Positions 8,671 to 15,085 of a DNA stretch of 46,668 nucleotides are shown here, piece by piece. The position numbers were made by a program, and so were the translations under genes. The DNA comes from Planctomycetaceae bacterium. Lineage in GTDB: Bacteria > Planctomycetota > Phycisphaerae > Phycisphaerales > SM1A02. Each line of letters begins with the position of its first letter. Position 1 is the first letter of the stretch. The notes under the pieces are model-generated. The model was given only the letters and a program-made list of their open reading frames with translations. It searched no databases and was not told the origin of the DNA. The stretch spans positions 1 through 46,668 of the forward strand of contig JAIXVI010000114.1 in assembly GCA_027483065.1 (NCBI GenBank), in the 5' to 3' direction.

Positions 8671-9660
8671 TCAGTCGTTGTTTGATTTCGCGCGCAGCTC
8701 GTCACGCCACGCATCGTGCGCGAGTGCAATCGCGCCGCACACGCCAGCGTCATCACCAAGGAGCGGCGGCACGAGGTAATGCTCGACGCCCGTCGGCGTC
8801 AACAACGGCGAATCGATGTAACCAGCGAGCGCGTCCAGAAGATGGGTGCGCGTCTTTGCGAAAAACGCGGCTTCGCCGAGCTTTCCGCCCTTTCGCACGC
8901 TGCCACCGAAAATGATCCGTCGCGGCGAAAGCACATATGTCAGCGTGGCAAACGCGTGCGCCATGTAGCGTGCGGTGAGCTCCCACGTTGGATCATCCGC
9001 AGCGAGTTCCGCCGCGGGTTTCCCTGCGCGCGCTTCGATCGCTGGACCCGCGCAGAGCCCTTCCCAACATCGACCGTGGATGGCACACGCGCCGCGGAAG
9101 CGATCATCCTCGAGTACCGGCATCGGGATGTGACCCATCTCAGGGTGCACAAGTCCGTGCATCAACTTTCCACGCACCACACCGCCGCCGCCAATACCCG
9201 TGCCGACGGTGACATAGACGAAATCCTCGAGTCCGACGCCTTCAACTCCACAGCCCTCAATTCCTCGCGCCGCGCCCCAGCGGCCTTCGCCGAGCGCTGC
9301 GCCGTTCACGTCCGTGTCGAAACCGATCGGGCGTTTCGGAAACGCCGCACGGAATGGGCCGACGATGTCGGTGTTCTTCCACCCACGCTTTGGTGTCGTC
9401 GTGATGAAGCCGTACGTCGGGGAGGAGCGATCGAGATCGACTGGGCCGAACGAAGCCACACCAAGTGCGGCGAGTTTGCCGTGTTTGCGCTCGGCTTCAA
9501 GGAGCCAATCGATGACTTCCGAGAGCAACTTCGGCGGATCATCACCGGTTGGAAACTGCGCGCGGGCGAGAAGTTCTTCGTCGGGACCCGAGCCCACCGC
9601 GACGACGAATTTCGTGCCGCCCGCTTCGATGGCACCGACGATGGGACGTTCGCTTTGCAT
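8671..9660 (-). CDS. ROK-family sugar kinase, fructokinase-like
   Basis: A 329-residue ATP-dependent hexose kinase, probably a fructokinase of the ROK family. The nucleotide loop is GAIEAGGTKFVVAVG, the catalytic aspartate lies in GFDTDVNGAALGEG, and the second phosphate-binding segment is VGTGIGGGGVVRG. The zinc site is recognisable: HPEMGHIP followed by CAIHGRCWEGLCAGPA. The pattern TTTPKRGWKNTD and the histidine/cysteine spacing are those of bacterial fructokinases rather than glucokinases. It heads the run with the DUF1801 and MFS genes, which allows uptake plus phosphorylation of a sugar as a working idea. The start ATG at 9660 lacks a strong ribosome site. Confidence 0.88.
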   Translation of the reverse strand: MQSERPIVGAIEAGGTKFVVAVGSGPDEELLARAQFPTGDDPPKLLSEVIDWLLEAERKHGKLAALGVASFGPVDLDRSSPTYGFITTTPKRGWKNTDIVGPFRAAFPKRPIGFDTDVNGAALGEGRWGAARGIEGCGVEGVGLEDFVYVTVGTGIGGGGVVRGKLMHGLVHPEMGHIPMPVLEDDRFRGACAIHGRCWEGLCAGPAIEARAGKPAAELAADDPTWELTARYMAHAFATLTYVLSPRRIIFGGSVRKGGKLGEAAFFAKTRTHLLDALAGYIDSPLLTPTGVEHYLVPPLLGDDAGVCGAIALAHDAWRDELRAKSNND

Positions 9661-9726
9661 GGCGTTGGGCGCGAAGTGTAACGGAGGCCCCTCCGCAGAC
9701 CGCTTGCGACGAACCGTTCAGAGTTA

Positions 9727-9775
9727 CATTCTCCATGCAGAGCTCCATTCTCCATGCAGAGCTCCATTCCCCATG
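9727..9775. repeat. 19-bp tandem repeat upstream of the DoxX-type gene
   Basis: Two perfect copies of a 19-bp unit (ttctccatgcagagctcca) and a degenerate third end 10 nt before the ATG at 9786. Each unit contains the palindrome GAGCTC. The repeat supplies most of the leader of the next gene; its ribosome site (gagga) follows directly. Confidence 0.8.
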
Positions 9776-9785
9776 AGGAATACCC

Positions 9786-10193
9786 ATGCTTGAGCGACTC
9801 ACCGACCCCATCTTCGCCGCGTCCGTCCTGACCTCCGCCCTCTTGGCGATCTGCTTTCTCCAGTCGGGGCTCGACAAAGTCCTCGACTTCAAAGGCAATC
9901 TCGCGTGGTTGAACGGTCACTTTGCAAAGTCGCCGCTGCGCGGACAAGTGGCGCCGATGCTCGTCGTCGTCACGATCCTCGAATGCGCGGCTGGCGCACT
10001 CTGCGCGGTCGGTGTTGTGCAGATCATCCTCTCGAGCGACATGAAACTCGCGCTCCTTGGTGCGGAACTCGCAGCGCTCAACATCGTGATGCTCTTCTTT
10101 GGGCAGCGTGTCGCGAAGGACTACGCGGGCGCGGCGGCGCTCGTTCCGTACTTCATCGTGTGTGTTGGCGCGATCGTGCTGCTTGGGCGATGA
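9786..10193 (+). CDS. DoxX-like small integral membrane protein
   Basis: A 135-residue protein with four hydrophobic helices: FAASVLTSALLAICFLQSG, VAPMLVVVTILECAAGALCA, MKLALLGAELAALNIVML and AAALVPYFIVCVGAIVLLG. The SGLDKVLDFKGN segment after helix one and the length match DoxX/SURF4-like proteins, which accompany redox and thiosulfate systems; no enzymatic residue can be cited. GAGGA lies 7 nt before the ATG and sets the start. The next gene follows after 67 nt in the same direction, so the two may share a transcript. Confidence 0.75.
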   Translation: MLERLTDPIFAASVLTSALLAICFLQSGLDKVLDFKGNLAWLNGHFAKSPLRGQVAPMLVVVTILECAAGALCAVGVVQIILSSDMKLALLGAELAALNIVMLFFGQRVAKDYAGAAALVPYFIVCVGAIVLLGR

Positions 10194-10220
10194 ACCGCGC
10201 GATGCGCCACGTTGATCAAC

Positions 10221-10270
10221 CATGCTCACCCCCCATGCTCACCCCCCATGCTCACCCCCCATGCTCACCC
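10221..10270. repeat. 13-bp tandem repeat, each unit carrying ATG
   Basis: Four copies of catgctcaccccc, the last one diverging into coding sequence. ATGs fall at 10222, 10235, 10248 and 10261. Because 13 is not a multiple of three, only the first and fourth are in the reading frame of the gene that follows. There is no Shine-Dalgarno sequence between them. Confidence 0.9.
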
Positions 10271-10881
10271 ACGGCGAACTCCCCTGCCCCACGTGCGGCT
10301 ATCAGCGCAAAGGAACTTCGCACGCAAGCGTGTGTCCTGAGTGTGGCGCGCGCGGATTTGCGGGCGACATCGTTCTCAGCGGGCTTCCGAGTATGTCGGA
10401 GGAATCACGCCTTGGACAACGCGCCCTCAGTTGGAGCCACCTCATCCTCGGGCTTGGGATGCTCTTCTGCTTCGTCGCGACATACTTTGCGGGCGCCGTC
10501 GGCTTGGGGGCGTTTGCATTCCAGCAGAATTTTGCGCGCGTTCGATTCGGAATCATGCTGCTCGTCTTCGCGCTGCTCATCGTTGCATTGCTGCGAAGGC
10601 GAAAGGCGAAGCACGATGGACTTTCGCTCGAACGCTGCGTGTGGGAATTCGACCGCGACGGAGTTGTTGTTCGCGAGAAATCGCACGAAGCGCGCGTTCC
10701 CACAAGCGAAATCACCGAAGTTCATTCGTCGATTGATTTCGTGAAGCGACGCACGCATCTCACGTTGGTCACCAGCGGCCAATCGCTCGGCGTCGTTGGG
10801 CTTCCCTCGCTCATCATCGGCGGAACGCTCGACGAACAACGCGCGATCGCGGCTGCGATCAAAGCGCACGTGAAGCGGTGA
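10261..10881 (+). CDS. Zinc-ribbon membrane protein of unknown function
   Basis: About 206 residues. The N-terminus has a rubredoxin-like zinc ribbon, CPTCGYQRKG followed by CPECGARG, in the first 35 residues. Two transmembrane helices follow (LGMLFCFVATYFAGAVGLGA and FGIMLLVFALLIVALL). A C-terminal soluble domain of about 95 residues carries a pattern like a small PH-type sheet: VWEFDRDGVVVREKSHEARV, ITEVHSSIDFVKRRTHLTL. The ATG at 10261 is the last of four repeat-borne ATGs; the one at 10222 would add 13 repeat-encoded residues. This architecture is common in planctomycetes and is not functionally described. The gene ends facing the seven-gene operon. Confidence 0.7.
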   Translation: MLTHGELPCPTCGYQRKGTSHASVCPECGARGFAGDIVLSGLPSMSEESRLGQRALSWSHLILGLGMLFCFVATYFAGAVGLGAFAFQQNFARVRFGIMLLVFALLIVALLRRRKAKHDGLSLERCVWEFDRDGVVVREKSHEARVPTSEITEVHSSIDFVKRRTHLTLVTSGQSLGVVGLPSLIIGGTLDEQRAIAAAIKAHVKR

Positions 10882-10893
10882 GTGCGTCTCGAC

Positions 10894-10910
10894 GCGCGGG
10901 AAGGCCGCGC
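10894..10910. terminator. GC-rich hairpin between convergent genes
   Basis: The sequence gcgcgg-gaagg-ccgcgc, a 6-bp stem with a 5-nt loop, lies in the 30 nt between two convergent stop codons. It has no T-tract. It may act as a bidirectional transcript end. Confidence 0.35.
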
Positions 10911-10911
10911 C

Positions 10912-11952
10912 TCACGCGAAGCGCCGCATCCACGTCTCAATGGCAAGCGGCAACGCCTCAGGTGCCTCCCCTGCTGTGAAGAGATGATTCGTATTTCCGA
11001 GCGCAAAGCACGTAACCAACGCCGAGTTCGGCACATCTTCGCTCTCGAACTCGCTCATCGTCATGCGCCGCACTTCAACATCCGCCGCAAGTGCGATACG
11101 AGCACACAACGTGTCGCAATTCGCACCGTCGGCAACAGCGAGGAATGTCGGAACCTGCACCTCTGTCAGGTCGATCCACGCATCCACGACATCACGCGCA
11201 ATTCCATCTGGCATGCGACCGCGATCGAACCATTCGTAGGTTCGTTGCGCGGCGCGGGCGACCGACGCAGATCCACGCCGCCGCGCGAGGCCGCGAAGCA
11301 CGCGCTCCGTAAACGCGCGCGGATTTCGCCATGTCACTTGACTCGCGACACGAGCATGAAGGAAATCTGGCTCAAGCAGAAGAAGTCCTGCACATCTTCG
11401 CCCCATGCGTCGCGCTGCGCGAACACTTACCACCGCACCAGCGCAAAGCCCGCCAAGCACAACACGATTCACCCCATGACGCGCACAGATCTGCTCAACC
11501 ACTTCCGCGAGTACGTCATCGAGCGGCGACTCTTGCGCCGCGATACGAAAGTCTTCAATACGCTTGAATGAATCACCAGTGGAGTCGCCAATGCCAGGAA
11601 AATCCATGCGAAAAACCGGATACCCACTCCGTGCAAGTTGGTCGGCGATTTGCCGTGAAAGATCGCTGTTTCCGGCCCGCGGCGCAGGCCCTGCATTCAC
11701 AAGTACAAGGGCAACGTCGGTTCGCTCCGCAACAATCGTCGGGCGGTGATACGTCGCGAGAATCGACTCATTGCGCCAACGATACGTCTCAAACATTCGT
11801 TGACCCGTTGATGTCGCAGCACACCCTGATGATGCATGCAAGACGGGTGTACGCGAGAATGATGCATGCGAAGATGATGCATGCGAAGGTCGTGCTTGCA
11901 CGAGTGGCTCAGTTTGAGCGCGCTGCGTCCATATTGTCGCATCCGGGTTCAT
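10912..11952 (-). CDS. Alpha/beta-hydrolase-fold protein with cysteine at the nucleophile elbow (hydrolase B)
   Basis: The last gene of the seven-gene operon, 346 residues. The start ATG at 11952 has GGGAG 6 nt upstream. The first 50 residues are low complexity and are encoded partly by a 15-bp repeat. The fold starts near residue 53 with MFETYRWRNESILATYHRP. The hydrolase core shows RMDFPGIGDSTGD (oxyanion/strand-4 region) and VVLGGLCAGAVVSV, where the usual G-x-S-x-G elbow has Cys170 instead of serine. An aspartate (VADGANCD) and a histidine (GNTNHLFTAG) stand at the expected acid and base positions. A Cys-His-Asp triad could catalyse acyl transfer or hydrolysis, as in dienelactone hydrolase. 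Resembles the hydrolases that accompany exosortase-A loci. Substrate unknown. Confidence 0.75.
   Translation of the reverse strand: MNPDATIWTQRAQTEPLVQARPSHASSSHASFSRTPVLHASSGCAATSTGQRMFETYRWRNESILATYHRPTIVAERTDVALVLVNAGPAPRAGNSDLSRQIADQLARSGYPVFRMDFPGIGDSTGDSFKRIEDFRIAAQESPLDDVLAEVVEQICARHGVNRVVLGGLCAGAVVSVRAARRMGRRCAGLLLLEPDFLHARVASQVTWRNPRAFTERVLRGLARRRGSASVARAAQRTYEWFDRGRMPDGIARDVVDAWIDLTEVQVPTFLAVADGANCDTLCARIALAADVEVRRMTMSEFESEDVPNSALVTCFALGNTNHLFTAGEAPEALPLAIETWMRRFA
11829..11888. repeat. 15-bp imperfect repeat in the hydrolase B N-terminus
   Basis: Three blocks built on atgatgcatgcgaag, two of them adjacent (11859-11888) and one separated by a diverged block. Each contains the palindromes ATGCAT and GCATGC. 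In the gene they encode repeated Ser-His-Ala-Ser runs. Confidence 0.7.
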
Positions 11953-11983
11953 TGGCATCTCCCTTCATGTGCGCATGGTTCCT

Positions 11984-12913
11984 TCATGCGAGCACGTTTG
12001 AAGTACGCACCTGTTCAAACCACGCTCCAAGCGCGTCGAACCAGTGGGCGTCCTGTGGAACAAGCTGAGGTGATGACTCCCAAAATCTTGGTGCATGTAT
12101 GACAAGTCGATGGGCCGTACTCGAACTGACGTCCTGAAGGCGTGGCTGCGCTGCTGATGCCGCAACGCCCTTGTCGGGAATACGCATGGCGGAGCCACGC
12201 AAATCCAACTGAAGCCACGGTCGCCCTTCGCCGGAATCGGGCATTCGAAACACGTGCTTCGCGGCCTCCGCAATGAAGCCAGGCTTCCAGAGATAACCAT
12301 CAACGCGCGCTTCTCGACCCGCTGCGATGGCTGCATATCCCGCGAACAATTCTGCGTGCGACGCCCCTAACGATTCTTCATGCCGCGCCTTTGCAGCATT
12401 TCCATGCACAAGATCAGCCACCAATGCTCGACGCGATGCATCACGCAAAAGCGACTGACCATCACCCTGTCCCATGAAGACCACTGCATCGCCACATCCC
12501 TCGGCAAACAGCTCGCTTGCAATGAGCGCGCCCACGCGCACACCCACCAACGCGGTTGTGAGACCCAATGGCGCGATGGTGTGCAGGTGTTGAACAACAC
12601 GCCGTGCATCTTCCGCCCACAAGCCGATCGTCGCTTCGTCGAAATTGCCTTCGCTCTCACCAAGACCACGATGGTCGTATCGGAACACTTCGTAGCCGCG
12701 ATCGGTGAGCGCACGCGAGAAATCAACGAGCGTTCGATAGGCGCGCTCGCGCTCAGCACCGATCGGCCCAATGAGCACGACCCGCAGTTGCGCAGGGTCC
12801 CGCGGACGGTGGTGGACATACGCAAGCCGCGCATCTTCGAGTACAGCAAAGCCGTGCTCCTCCGTTGCGCCATGAGTCCGCCCATGCACGATGGCGTGGC
12901 GTTCAAGTTCCAC
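11984..12913 (-). CDS. Alpha/beta-hydrolase-fold protein lacking the serine nucleophile (hydrolase A)
   Basis: About 309 residues of the alpha/beta-hydrolase fold, related to exosortase-A-associated hydrolases. Core motifs are VLIGPIGAERERAYR, FRYDHRGLGESEGNF and, at the elbow, TALVGVRVGALIASE. The nucleophile position is Arg126 rather than serine; I recall similar G-L-R-x-G elbows in this subfamily, so the change may be ancestral. A DGYLWKPGF segment replaces the usual late-strand motifs. I place the start at GTG 12913: AAGGGAG stands 8 nt upstream and the overlap with the preceding gene shrinks to 11 nt, whereas the ATG at 12988 would overlap it by 86 nt. Probably not a classical serine hydrolase; a binding or scaffold role is an inference. 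Confidence 0.72.
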   Translation of the reverse strand: MELERHAIVHGRTHGATEEHGFAVLEDARLAYVHHRPRDPAQLRVVLIGPIGAERERAYRTLVDFSRALTDRGYEVFRYDHRGLGESEGNFDEATIGLWAEDARRVVQHLHTIAPLGLTTALVGVRVGALIASELFAEGCGDAVVFMGQGDGQSLLRDASRRALVADLVHGNAAKARHEESLGASHAELFAGYAAIAAGREARVDGYLWKPGFIAEAAKHVFRMPDSGEGRPWLQLDLRGSAMRIPDKGVAASAAQPRLQDVSSSTAHRLVIHAPRFWESSPQLVPQDAHWFDALGAWFEQVRTSNVLA

Positions 12914-13898
12914 TGCGAGATCTCCCTTGTGCACCACCCCGCACATCCCCGCCACCAGTTTGAGCATTCGGCGGCGTGAATTCCGCATTTTCCGCGAGTT
13001 TCAGTAGGAGCGCGCGTGCAACCACAACTTGCCCAAGTTCGTTGAGATGGCCGCCATCCGACGTGTACTCCGCGCAAAGCGCTGGCCACGCCACGCCCGC
13101 GACGGTACTCGTCTTCGCAGAACCGTCGAGGGCTCGTGACTCAACCGCGGCGATATCGATGATCTGGCTCACCGGAAATCGAGCGCGCAGCAAGTCGTTG
13201 TATCGACCACGAATTGCATTCGCAGGCCCAGTGCCGTTGCCAACGAGTCGCTTTACCGCACCCTTTGCACCTTGATCGGCAGCCTTCAGCGGAACTGTTG
13301 CGTGCAACACACGCAACGTTGGTCGCGCACGTTTGATGCGCTCGACCATCGCAACGTATCGATCAAACAAACTCTGGGCGTTGGTCGATCCATCAATGTC
13401 TGCGTAACACAATTTGACGAACGCAATCTCAATCGCCTCTCCACCGGCGCCTACGACAAAGCGCTCAAATGCCTCGAACTTTGCGCGCGGATCACCATTT
13501 GGGCCCGCAGGTCCATGCACGAGTCCCGGTTCATCGAACGCACCACGCGCGTCGCCTTTCGCGTTCTCAGAAGACGCTGCAATTCGTCGCGTCGAGAGCG
13601 CGATTGTTGGACGCGCCCGCTGAATCTCTGCCAATCCGCGCATCATGTTGCCACCGACGGATTGATGCGCAAAGTAGATCCGTCGTGCACGGAGGGCTTT
13701 CCAGCGCTCTTCCGGCACGCGATCGATCTCATCCAATCCCACCTGCGCGACGATGTCGTCGCGGCGATCGTCACGCTGCGGCGATTTCGGATCCGGCGGC
13801 TCTGTCGCAACACCACTTGCCTGGCCAAGCGGAAGCAAACTCAAACCGACGACAGAACTCGCGAGCGACGCAAACGCAAATCGATGCAAGGATTTCAT
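12903..13898 (-). CDS. Exported SGNH-like protein, intact-motif paralogue
   Basis: A 331-residue exported protein. It has a signal peptide (MKSLHRFAFASLASSVVGLS, cleavage near the ASG stretch). After a charged linker comes IYFAHQSVGGNMMRGLAEI; Ser80 in HQSVG is in the position expected for a block-I nucleophile. Near the C-terminus SDGGHLNELG provides Asp281 and His284, spaced as in the D-x-x-H motif of SGNH enzymes. Between them are RVLHATVPLK and RGRYNDLLRARF. Family members of this H-Q-S-V-G type are, as far as I know, uncharacterised. It starts with an ATGA overlap to the NAD-synthase-like gene and has GGAGG 7 nt upstream. A diverged paralogue lies at 38983-40062. The last 25 residues are low complexity and overlap the next gene by 11 nt. 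Confidence 0.72.
   Translation of the reverse strand: MKSLHRFAFASLASSVVGLSLLPLGQASGVATEPPDPKSPQRDDRRDDIVAQVGLDEIDRVPEERWKALRARRIYFAHQSVGGNMMRGLAEIQRARPTIALSTRRIAASSENAKGDARGAFDEPGLVHGPAGPNGDPRAKFEAFERFVVGAGGEAIEIAFVKLCYADIDGSTNAQSLFDRYVAMVERIKRARPTLRVLHATVPLKAADQGAKGAVKRLVGNGTGPANAIRGRYNDLLRARFPVSQIIDIAAVESRALDGSAKTSTVAGVAWPALCAEYTSDGGHLNELGQVVVARALLLKLAENAEFTPPNAQTGGGDVRGGAQGRSRSGT
12922..12928 (-). promoter_or_regulatory. Shine-Dalgarno sequence that decides the start of hydrolase A
   Basis: AAGGGAG on the minus strand lies 8 nt before GTG 12913. No comparable site precedes the ATGs at 12988 or 12967; the ATG at 12946 has only a G-rich run. The site lies inside the end of the preceding SGNH-like gene, consistent with coupled translation. 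Confidence 0.65.
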
Positions 13899-15085
13899 GG
13901 GTTGGCCTCCTTCGCGGAGAGAAGTACTGATGTTTCGCCTTCGACGACAAGCGCGGATCCATCCAGTCGCGACGCAACGCGTCGCTTGAGATCGATGTCG
14001 CGATACACGCGCTCAACGGCGGCCGGCGTCATTGCGGTGATTTCACTCGCCCGAGTCGTCGACACTTGATGCATGTAGCACCACAGCACAAGATCGAGCG
14101 TTGCATATGGCAGCCCGAAGTAGAACTCTTGCTGCGATTGTGGAAGGCTGTAGGTATCTGTGGTTGGAATCTGCCCTGTGATCGACGCGGGAAGGCCTAG
14201 AAATCGGCCAAGGGCGAACACCTGCGACTTGTAGAGATGCGCGATTGGCTTGAGATCGGCAAGTCCATCGCCGCCACGCACGAAGAAGCCAAGCGCATGT
14301 TCGAGGAGATTTGGCGTGCCAAGCACCGCGCGATTCGAAGCATCGGCAGCTGTGTATTCGACGGTCTTCCGGACGCGCTGTTTCAAATTCGTCGCAGCAA
14401 CAACCTCAAGGTAGATGTCAACCGGGAGTCGCGCGACAGCTGTGGCTCCAGCGCGCGCCGAGAGTGATGCAACCACGTGAAAGTGATTGACGCGATCACT
14501 CTCCGCTACATCATTCGCAATCGTGATCTTGAAGCGATCACCGGGTCGAAATGCAGGTAGAACACGGGAGATGGCGACATCGCGGCGCCGATAGCAGCCA
14601 AAGGCTTCAAGCATGGGCGTGATGTCGACAACTTCCGGCGCAACTCCAGCGATGTGACAGGCTGCATGGCCGAGTTCAAGGCTTGCAGGCGAACTTTCAC
14701 GCTCGGGCATCAGAATGGCGGTCACTCGATCATGTCCGAGCGCTCGCGCGGCGAGTACCACGGAGACCGAGGAATCAATTCCCCCGCTGACGCCGAGAAC
14801 CACACCACGACGTCGAAGTTTCATGCCGACGGCATCACGAATCGAGCGTTCGATCCGCTCACATTCGAGGCCCGGATCAATCTCGAGCACCGACTTTTTC
14901 TCAATCGACACATCCGTACTCAATGTACCTCCTCTGCGCTGCATGAGCGATTCGCTTTCATGCGATTCAACCAATGCCGACTTTGCGAGGACACTCGTCC
15001 GTATGTCGAATGAATCCAACGCCTCTGGTGGAGCAGACGCAGGGAGTGAGTGCTGTGCGATCGAATTGAAAAAGGCTTGCGTCAT
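13895..15085 (-). CDS. NAD-synthase-like ATP pyrophosphatase of a specialised subfamily
   Basis: A 396-residue N-type ATP pyrophosphatase related to NadE. The P-loop GVSGGIDSS (residues 98-106) is intact, as is GDGLADLKPIAHLYKSQVF, the counterpart of the NadE segment before the substrate loop. The substrate loop differs: where NadE has P-S-A-x-L and a Q-T-D-E run, this protein has IPTTDTYSLPQSQQEFYFGL (306-325). About 90 residues before the P-loop are an extension without glutaminase features. NadE-like proteins with such loops are known beside amidotransferases in glycan loci, so it probably adenylates a carboxylate or carbonyl of a sugar or acyl substrate rather than deamido-NAD. It starts by ATGA overlap behind GGAGG in the amidotransferase tail. 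The function is an inference. Confidence 0.8.
   Translation of the reverse strand: MTQAFFNSIAQHSLPASAPPEALDSFDIRTSVLAKSALVESHESESLMQRRGGTLSTDVSIEKKSVLEIDPGLECERIERSIRDAVGMKLRRRGVVLGVSGGIDSSVSVVLAARALGHDRVTAILMPERESSPASLELGHAACHIAGVAPEVVDITPMLEAFGCYRRRDVAISRVLPAFRPGDRFKITIANDVAESDRVNHFHVVASLSARAGATAVARLPVDIYLEVVAATNLKQRVRKTVEYTAADASNRAVLGTPNLLEHALGFFVRGGDGLADLKPIAHLYKSQVFALGRFLGLPASITGQIPTTDTYSLPQSQQEFYFGLPYATLDLVLWCYMHQVSTTRASEITAMTPAAVERVYRDIDLKRRVASRLDGSALVVEGETSVLLSAKEANP

Noticed and set aside
12380-12979. 199-codon plus-strand frame opposite hydrolase A
   Set aside because: No recognisable motif or ribosome site; the minus-strand gene is supported by operon coupling.
12914-12988. ATG 12988 as start of hydrolase A
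   Set aside because: It would overlap the preceding gene by 86 nt and lacks a ribosome site, while GTG 12913 has AAGGGAG 8 nt upstream.
13895-15085. Housekeeping NAD synthase
   Set aside because: The NadE substrate loop is replaced and the gene is embedded in an amidotransferase/carrier operon.
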